A stretch of 45,042 nucleotides of DNA, taken from the NCBI RefSeq assembly GCF_008042045.1, contig NZ_RDBP01000012.1, positions 2,640,989 to 2,686,030 of the forward strand. Reading direction: 5' to 3'. The notes beneath the pieces are model-generated. The model searched no databases. It saw nothing but the letters and a program-made list of their open reading frames with translations, and was not told the origin of the DNA. The DNA comes from Streptomyces sp. T39 (GTDB lineage Bacteria; Actinomycetota; Actinomycetes; Streptomycetales; Streptomycetaceae). The position numbers and the translations under genes were made by a program. Of this stretch, positions 39,788 to 45,042 are shown in pieces; the stretch's first letter is position 1, and each line of letters begins with the position of its first letter.

Positions 39788-39942
39788 GACAGACCCCTCC
39801 CCGGGACGGAACAGCCGTCCGTCTCCGGCTCGTTCCCACTGACGAGAACGCTACGGGGCGCCACTGACAGCGCCGGTGGGCGGGCGGGGCCGGCTGGTGA
39901 GCGCCCCCCGCCGGTGGAGAACGTCGCGGGGAACACAAAAAT

Positions 39943-39987
39943 CCCCCGGAACCGAATTGACGGCCGGGGGTAATACCTGCGTATATT
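39943..39987 (+). promoter_or_regulatory. Predicted promoter of the HelD-like gene with an inverted repeat
   Basis: TTGACG (39957-39962) and TATATT (39982-39987) are 19 bp apart. CCCCCGG (39943-39949) and CCGGGGG (39964-39970) flank the -35 box, a possible operator. The DNA between here and codon 20 of the gene is AT-rich. I looked for the known rifamycin-associated inverted repeat and did not find it. Confidence 0.4.
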
Positions 39988-40055
39988 TGATGGTTCCCTG
40001 CCCGTGGATTCCGCGGACATTGCTTGCGGAGAATTCACGGAGGGAAGTTCACTGG

Positions 40056-42356
40056 ATGAATCATATCGCGTCAGGAGCTGAATTGTCAACCGAGGAATTG
40101 CGGAACGAACAGCAATTCGTCGCCCGGCTCTACGAGCGCCTCGACGCGCTCCGGGAGCAGGCCGAGAACGCCGTCGCGGCGACCGCGGCCCAGGTCACCA
40201 CCGGTCGCCAGGCCCGGGTCGAGCGCGACATCGGCGTCGCGGAGCACCTCGCCCATCTCAACGCCCTCGACGCGGTCGACGACGGACTGTGCTTCGGCCG
40301 TATCGACGAGAAGGACGGCACGACCCGCCACATCGGCCGGGTCGGAATGCGCAGGGACGACGCCCGGCGCACTCCTCTGCTCATCGACTGGCGCGCTCCC
40401 GTCGCCCGCCCCTTTTACCTCGCCACCGGATTCGAGCCGATGGGCCTCGTGCGGCGCCGGCACATCAGAACCAAGGGCCGGACGGTCACCGCGCTCCACG
40501 ACGAGATCCTCGACCTGACGGACCCGACGCGCACGGGCCACGAGTCCCGCGACGCCGACGAAGTGCTCCTGGCCGCGCTCGCGACGGCCCGCACCGGCCG
40601 CATGGCCGACATCGTGCAGACGATCCAGGCCGAGCAGGACCGCATCATCCGCGCGCCCCGGCACGGCGTCCTCGTCGTCGAGGGCGGCCCCGGCACGGGC
40701 AAGACGGCCGTCGCGCTGCACCGCGCCGCGTACCTGCTCTACGAGCACCGCGAACAGCTCGCCCGCCGGGCCGTGCTGATCGTCGGCCCCAACCCGGCCT
40801 TCCTCGGCTACATCGGCGAGGTGCTGCCGTCGCTCGGCGAGACCGGCGTCCTGCTGTCGACCATGGGCGAGCTCTTCCCCGGCGTGCACGCCACCGGCAC
40901 CGACACGCCCCGCGCCGCCGCGGTCAAGGGGCGCGCCTCGATGGCCGCCGTCCTCGCCCGCGCGGTGGCCGCCCGGCAGACCCTGCCGGAGACGGTGCCC
41001 GCCGCCAGCGGCGAGGACCACGGCGAAGTCCCCGAACCCGCGCTGGAGATCGACCACGAGGGCTACGGAACACTGCTGCTGCACCGCGAGATGGCGTACG
41101 AGGCCCGCGACCGGGCCCGTTCCACCGGGCTGCCCCACAACCTGGCCCGCCCGCACTTCGCCTTCCGGATCATCGACGCCCTGACCGCCCAGCTCGCCGA
41201 CCGGCTCGGCGCCGACCCCTACGGCGGGGAGAACCTCCTGGGCCCCGACGACCTCGCCCAGCTCGGCAAGGAGATCGCCACCAGCGCCGAGGTGCACGCC
41301 GCGATCGACACGCTGTGGCCCCCGCTCACCCCGGAGCGGCTCGTCGCCGACCTGCTGGCCGAACCGGAGGCCCACCTGGACGCCGGGGACGCCGACGCCG
41401 TGCGGCGCGACCGGGGCCCGTGGACCCCCGCAGACGTCCCGCTGCTCGACGAGGCGGCCGAACTCCTCGGCACGGACGACAGCGCGGCCCGTGCCGCCGC
41501 CGAGGCGGAACGCCAGGACCGCATCGCCTACGCCCAGGGCGTGCTGGAGCTGTCGCACGGCTCCGAGACGTTCGAGTTCGAGGACGAGGAGTCCGAGGTG
41601 CTCGCGGCGCACGACGTGATCGACGCCGAGCGGATGGCCGAACGCCACGAGGAGGCGGACCACCGCACCGCCGCCGAACGTGCCGCGGCCGACCGGACCT
41701 GGGCCTTCGGGCACATCATCGTCGACGAGGCGCAGGAGCTGTCCGCGATGGCGTGGCGGCTGCTGATGCGCCGCTGCCCGACCCGGTCGATGACCCTGGT
41801 CGGCGACCCGGCCCAGACCGGCGACGAGGCGGGCTGCGGATCGTGGCGGGAGATCCTCGAACCGTACGTCGGCGACCGCTACGAGCACACCCGGCTGGGC
41901 GTCAACTACCGCACTCCCGCGGAGATCATGGAGCTGGCCGCAGGCGTGCGCCGCGCCGCCGACCCCTCCTTCGAGCCGCCCCGCTCGGTGCGCTCCACCG
42001 GTGTGGAGCCCTGGGAGGTGTCCGTCGCCCCGGAGGAACGCGCCGCCGCCGTGGCCGGCCGGGTGGCCGAGGCGCCGCGCGAGGGCCGGACCGCCGTCAT
42101 CGCCCCCGCGTCGCTGCACCGCGAGCTCGCCGCCCGGCTGCCGGACGCGGGGACGGGGCCGGACCCCGACCTGACCCGCCCCGTGGTGCTGATCGACCCG
42201 AAGGCGGCGAAGGGGCTGGAGTTCGACACCGTGATCGTGGTGGAGCCGGAGGCCATCCGGGACGCCTCCCCGTACGGCGTCAACGACCTCTACGTGGCGT
42301 ACACCAGGGCGACGCAACGCCTGGGCGTCGTCCGCGGCCGGGCAGCCGGGCGGTGA
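40056..42356 (+). CDS. HelD/HelR-family RNA polymerase-associated ATPase
   Basis: A 766-residue UvrD-like superfamily-1 protein. An N-terminal coiled coil (about 12-70) is the arm that reaches into the polymerase secondary channel in HelD. Walker A GGPGTGKT is at 210-217, and DEAQ (IIVDEAQELS) near 555 replaces the usual DExx. Later motifs include LVGDPAQTGD, NYRTP and, near the C-terminus, AKGLEFDTVIVVEP and YVAYTRATQRL. The long inserted domain between motifs I and II (about 250-540) matches HelD-type structure. HelD frees stalled polymerase and HelR-type members displace rifamycins. I cannot tell these roles apart from sequence alone. GGAGGGAA is 9 nt before the ATG. Confidence 0.9.
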   Translation: MNHIASGAELSTEELRNEQQFVARLYERLDALREQAENAVAATAAQVTTGRQARVERDIGVAEHLAHLNALDAVDDGLCFGRIDEKDGTTRHIGRVGMRRDDARRTPLLIDWRAPVARPFYLATGFEPMGLVRRRHIRTKGRTVTALHDEILDLTDPTRTGHESRDADEVLLAALATARTGRMADIVQTIQAEQDRIIRAPRHGVLVVEGGPGTGKTAVALHRAAYLLYEHREQLARRAVLIVGPNPAFLGYIGEVLPSLGETGVLLSTMGELFPGVHATGTDTPRAAAVKGRASMAAVLARAVAARQTLPETVPAASGEDHGEVPEPALEIDHEGYGTLLLHREMAYEARDRARSTGLPHNLARPHFAFRIIDALTAQLADRLGADPYGGENLLGPDDLAQLGKEIATSAEVHAAIDTLWPPLTPERLVADLLAEPEAHLDAGDADAVRRDRGPWTPADVPLLDEAAELLGTDDSAARAAAEAERQDRIAYAQGVLELSHGSETFEFEDEESEVLAAHDVIDAERMAERHEEADHRTAAERAAADRTWAFGHIIVDEAQELSAMAWRLLMRRCPTRSMTLVGDPAQTGDEAGCGSWREILEPYVGDRYEHTRLGVNYRTPAEIMELAAGVRRAADPSFEPPRSVRSTGVEPWEVSVAPEERAAAVAGRVAEAPREGRTAVIAPASLHRELAARLPDAGTGPDPDLTRPVVLIDPKAAKGLEFDTVIVVEPEAIRDASPYGVNDLYVAYTRATQRLGVVRGRAAGR

Positions 42357-42365
42357 CCCGGGCGG

Positions 42366-42402
42366 CGGGGGCGCGGCCACCGTCACGGTGACCACGCCCC
42401 CG
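42366..42402. terminator. Imperfect hairpin between the helicase and glgB
   Basis: CGGGGGCG at 42366-42373 pairs with CGCCCCCG at 42395-42402, and an inner CACCG/CGGTG stem brackets TCA, with two C-A mismatches between. It serves two convergent genes. Confidence 0.65.
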
Positions 42403-42472
42403 CGGGCCGCCGGAGCCCTTCGTCCGGACCGGCGCGCGCGAGGCGCCCGGGAGCCGCACGCCGGACGCCGGG

Positions 42473-45042
42473 TCAGGCGGGCCGCAGCCAGACCGTCGCC
42501 AGCGGCGGCAGCGTCAGCGTGACGGACGTCCGGCGGCCGTGCGACTCGGCCTGCTCCGTCTTGATCGGATCCGGGTTGACCACCCCCGAGCCGCCGAACC
42601 GCTCCTCGTCGGTGTTGAGCACCTCCGACCACACCGGCACGGAAGAGGGCACGCCGAGCCGGAAGCCGTGGCGGACGACGGGGGAGAAGTTGCTGACCGC
42701 CAGCAGCGGGACGCCCTCGCGGTCGAACCGCAGGAAGGCGAGGACGTTGTCCTCGGCCGCGCCGCCGTCCACCCAGTCGAACCCGTCCGGCACGGTGTCC
42801 TGCTGCCACAGCGCGGGCGTGCTCGCGTAGACCGTGTTCAGCCGGCGCACCAGGTCGCGCACGCCGCGGTGGTCGGGCTCGGCCGCGTACGACGGGTCGA
42901 GCAGCCACCAGTCCGGGCCATGGCCCTCGGACCATTCGGCCCCCTGTGCGAACTCCTGCCCCATGAACAGCAGTTGCTTGCCCGGATGCGCCCACATGAA
43001 GCCGAGGTAGGCGCGGTGGTTGGCGCGCTGCTGCCACCAGTCGCCGGGCATCTTGCTGACCAGCGCCCGCTTGCCGTGCACCACCTCGTCGTGCGAGATC
43101 GGCAGCACGTAGTTCTCGCTGTAGGCGTACACCATCGAGAAGGTCATCTCGTTGTGGTGGAACTTGCGGTGCACCGGCTCGTGCTCGATGTACCCGAGCG
43201 AGTCGTGCATCCAGCCCATGTTCCACTTCAGGCCGAAGCCGAGGCCGCCGAAGCCGCCGTGGCCCACGTGGTGGGTGGCGCGGGTGACACCGTCCCAGGC
43301 GGTGGACTCCTCGGCGATGGTGACCACGCCCGGGCAGCGCCGGTAGACGGTGGCGTTCATCTCCTGGAGGAAGGCCACCGCGTCCAGGTTCTCCCGGCCG
43401 CCGTGCTCGTTAGGCGACCACTGGCCGTCCTCGCGCGAGTAGTCGAGGTAGAGCATCGAGGCGACGGCGTCCACCCGCAGGCCGTCGATGTGGAACTCCT
43501 CGCACCAGTACACCGCGTTGGCGACGAGGAAGTTGCGCACTTCCTTGCGCCCGTAGTCGAACTCCAGCGTCCCCCAGTCGGGGTGGGCGGCCCGCGACGG
43601 GTCGCTGTGCTCGTACAGCGGGCGGCCGTCGAACTCGGCCAGCGCCCAGTCGTCGCGCGGGAAGTGCGCCGGCACCCAGTCGACCAGGACGCCGATGCCC
43701 GCCCGGTGCAGGCTGTCGACGAGGAAGCGGAAGTCGTCCGGGGTGCCCATCCGGGAGGTCGGCGCGTAGAAGCCGGTGACCTGGTAGCCCCAGGAACCGC
43801 CGAACGGATGCTCGGCCACCGGCATGAACTCGACATGGGTGAAGCCGAGGTCCCGCACGTACCGGGGGAGCTGCTCCGCGAGCTGACGGTACGTGAGTCC
43901 GGGCCGCCACGAGGCGAGATGGACCTCGTACACGGACAGCGGCGCCTCGTGGACGGGCCGGTCGCCGCGGTGGGCCATCCACTCCTGGTCCGTCCACTCG
44001 TGCCGCGAGCGCGTCACCACGGAGGCGTTGGCCGGCGGCACCTCGGTACGCCGCGCCATCGGGTCGGCCCGCAGGGTGTGCGAGCCGTCGGGTCGCATGA
44101 TCTCGAACTTGTAGAGGGCGCCCTCGCCGACGCCGGGGAGGAACAGCTCCCAGACACCCGTCGAGCCGAGCGAGCGCATCGGGCAGCCCGTGCCGTCCCA
44201 GTAGTTGAAGTCGCCCACGACCCGCACACCGCGGGCGTTCGGCGCCCACACGGTGAACCGGGTGCCGGTGACCCCCTGGTGGGTCAGGGGGTGCGCGCCG
44301 AGCGCGTTCCACAGCTCCTCGTGCCGGCCCTCCCCGATCAGGTGCAGATCGAGGTCGCCGAGTGCGGGCAGGAAGCGGTAGGCGTCGTCGGTCTCGTAGC
44401 CCTCGGGGTGGTCGGGGTAGGCGACCAGCAGGCGGTACTCGGGCATCGTGCGCAACGGCAGCACACCGGAGAACAGGCCGTCGCCGTCGTCGTGGAGCTC
44501 GGTGCGCAGGCCCTTGGCCAGGATGGTGACCGCGGTGGCGTGGGGACGCAGCACCCGCAGCTGGACGCCCCCGCGGACCGGGTGGGCGCCGAGCAGGGAG
44601 TGCGGGTCGTGGTGTCCGCCGCTCAGCAGACGCCCGCGGTCCTCGTCGCTCAGGTCCGCCGCGGGGCGCAGGCCGCCGGGGCGGGGTGCGGGGGCGGCCG
44701 TGTTCCGGGGCCCGGAGGCGGAGCCGGAGTCGCCCGCCGCCGTGGCGCGCGGGGTGCGGCCGGTGCCGGAGCCCGCCGGGCGGGCCGCTCCCCGGCCGCC
44801 GCCCCCGGCGGCCCGGCGTCCGCCGCCCGCCGGTGTCCCGGCCGTCCCGGCGGCCTCGGCCGCGGGCCGAGGCGCCGTGCGGGCGGTGCCGGTGCCCGTG
44901 CCGGCGCTCGCCATCGCCGCGGGCACGGGCTCGTCGTGGCGCCCCTGGACCGGCAGCCCGGCCGCCGGTTCGGGTGCCTCCTCCCCGGCCGGTGCCTCCG
45001 GCGCGGGAGCGGCCTCGGCGTCCGTCCCGGCCCGCCGCCCGC
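42473..45042 (-). CDS. glgB: 1,4-alpha-glucan branching enzyme, 5' end beyond window
   Basis: The frame is open from the right edge to the stop at 42473: 855 residues present. The first ~125 visible residues are a disordered Ala/Pro/Gly/Glu-rich extension. A CBM48 N-domain (LGAHPV onward), the GH13 catalytic barrel and the C-terminal beta domain follow. Catalytic residues fall in [12 protein letters not shown] (nucleophile Asp) and TIAEEST (acid Glu). [15 protein letters not shown] and WLRPA near the end also fit. GlgB makes alpha-1,6 branches in glycogen. In-frame GTG (44926) and ATG (44914) codons exist, but no SD precedes them and the open frame continues, so the true start is probably outside. 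Neighbouring trehalose/maltosyl-transfer genes are expected beyond the edge. Confidence 0.93.
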   Translation of the reverse strand, partial: GRRAGTDAEAAPAPEAPAGEEAPEPAAGLPVQGRHDEPVPAAMASAGTGTGTARTAPRPAAEAAGTAGTPAGGGRRAAGGGGRGAARPAGSGTGRTPRATAAGDSGSASGPRNTAAPAPRPGGLRPAADLSDEDRGRLLSGGHHDPHSLLGAHPVRGGVQLRVLRPHATAVTILAKGLRTELHDDGDGLFSGVLPLRTMPEYRLLVAYPDHPEGYETDDAYRFLPALGDLDLHLIGEGRHEELWNALGAHPLTHQGVTGTRFTVWAPNARGVRVVGDFNYWDGTGCPMRSLGSTGVWELFLPGVGEGALYKFEIMRPDGSHTLRADPMARRTEVPPANASVVTRSRHEWTDQEWMAHRGDRPVHEAPLSVYEVHLASWRPGLTYRQLAEQLPRYVRDLGFTHVEFMPVAEHPFGGSWGYQVTGFYAPTSRMGTPDDFRFLVDSLHRAGIGVLVDWVPAHFPRDDWALAEFDGRPLYEHSDPSRAAHPDWGTLEFDYGRKEVRNFLVANAVYWCEEFHIDGLRVDAVASMLYLDYSREDGQWSPNEHGGRENLDAVAFLQEMNATVYRRCPGVVTIAEESTAWDGVTRATHHVGHGGFGGLGFGLKWNMGWMHDSLGYIEHEPVHRKFHHNEMTFSMVYAYSENYVLPISHDEVVHGKRALVSKMPGDWWQQRANHRAYLGFMWAHPGKQLLFMGQEFAQGAEWSEGHGPDWWLLDPSYAAEPDHRGVRDLVRRLNTVYASTPALWQQDTVPDGFDWVDGGAAEDNVLAFLRFDREGVPLLAVSNFSPVVRHGFRLGVPSSVPVWSEVLNTDEERFGGSGVVNPDPIKTEQAESHGRRTSVTLTLPPLATVWLRPA

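Noticed and set aside
39788..40055. Rifamycin-associated element upstream of the HelD-like gene
   Set aside because: I looked for the palindromic GGGGCTTGCG-type element and saw only GCTTGCGGA without the matching arm.
40086..43226. 1,046-codon minus frame across the helicase and glgB
   Set aside because: It is antisense to the helicase and out of frame with glgB. No recognisable protein features.
1..45042. Mobile element, prophage or genomic island
   Set aside because: No transposase, integrase, terminal repeats or tRNA-linked site was seen, and base composition is even apart from short promoter regions.

Overview
The window is chromosomal DNA from a Streptomyces species or a close relative. 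It has very high G+C with strong third-position bias, GTG starts, many 4-nt ATGA/GTGA gene overlaps, an Scy-type polar-growth coiled-coil gene, an IcmA-type mutase, and a gene order that I recall as matching the conserved core of Streptomyces chromosomes (roughly the scy to glgB stretch, SCO5397-SCO5440 in S. coelicolor; this synteny is from memory, not from a search). I see no tRNA, rRNA, CRISPR array, insertion sequence, prophage or integration site. This looks like vertically inherited core chromosome rather than a mobile island.

Layout. 1-3927 (minus): the 3'-truncated scy gene. 4094-6854: methylmalonyl-CoA epimerase (minus) diverging from thiolase and meaB (plus), an acyl-CoA/propionate module. 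6855-7181: a gene-free stretch with two families of short repeats. 7182-10013: an exported acidic PepSY protein diverging from an OmpR-type two-component system. 10165-11948: a Tat-exported sulfite-oxidase-like molybdoenzyme converging on a MarR regulator. 12074-14141: three overlapping AIM24-family genes. 14312-18430: two DUF3817 membrane proteins, a thiamine-binding-type protein, an ArsR-like regulator, an MFS exporter and a second MarR. 18526-20947: isobutyryl-CoA mutase large subunit (icmA) and a TetR regulator. 21176-22141: a YbbN/CnoX-like thioredoxin-TPR protein. 22142-25415: a long regulatory leader, then a DUF6230-DUF6114-secreted protein operon. 25644-31831: pyk, ackA, pta (minus) and pfkA (plus), a glycolysis/acetate node. 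31904-36910: a double-HTH XRE regulator, a CitAB/DcuSR-like two-component system and a divergent DctA dicarboxylate transporter. 37059-38242: a small hypothetical gene and a merR-thioredoxin operon whose thioredoxin has an apparent frameshift. 38348-42356: a WGR/beta-propeller protein diverging from a HelD/HelR-family RNA-polymerase-associated helicase. 42473-45042: glycogen branching enzyme, cut by the right edge.

Functional logic. Three carbon-flow themes recur. The first is branched and propionyl-type acyl-CoA metabolism (mce, thiolase, meaB, icmA). The second is the lower-glycolysis and acetate node (pfkA, pyk, ackA, pta) with dicarboxylate uptake (dctA and its sensor pair). The third is glycogen (glgB). 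Envelope and redox functions are interleaved: Scy, DUF6230/6114, PepSY, the sulfite-oxidase-like enzyme and the thioredoxins. Several regulators and metabolic genes (both marR genes, the second DUF3817 gene, icmA, pyk, merR) have a TANNNT box 6-7 nt before the start codon and no ribosome binding site, which suggests leaderless transcripts.

The most interesting items are: the low-complexity insertion with a perfect 33-bp repeat inside the ATPase domain of the CitA-like kinase; the palindrome in the icmA promoter spacer; the DUF6230/DUF6114 envelope operon with its motif-rich leader; the WGR-propeller/helicase divergent pair; the AIM24 triplet with a 70-bp hairpin behind it; and the frameshifted thioredoxin.
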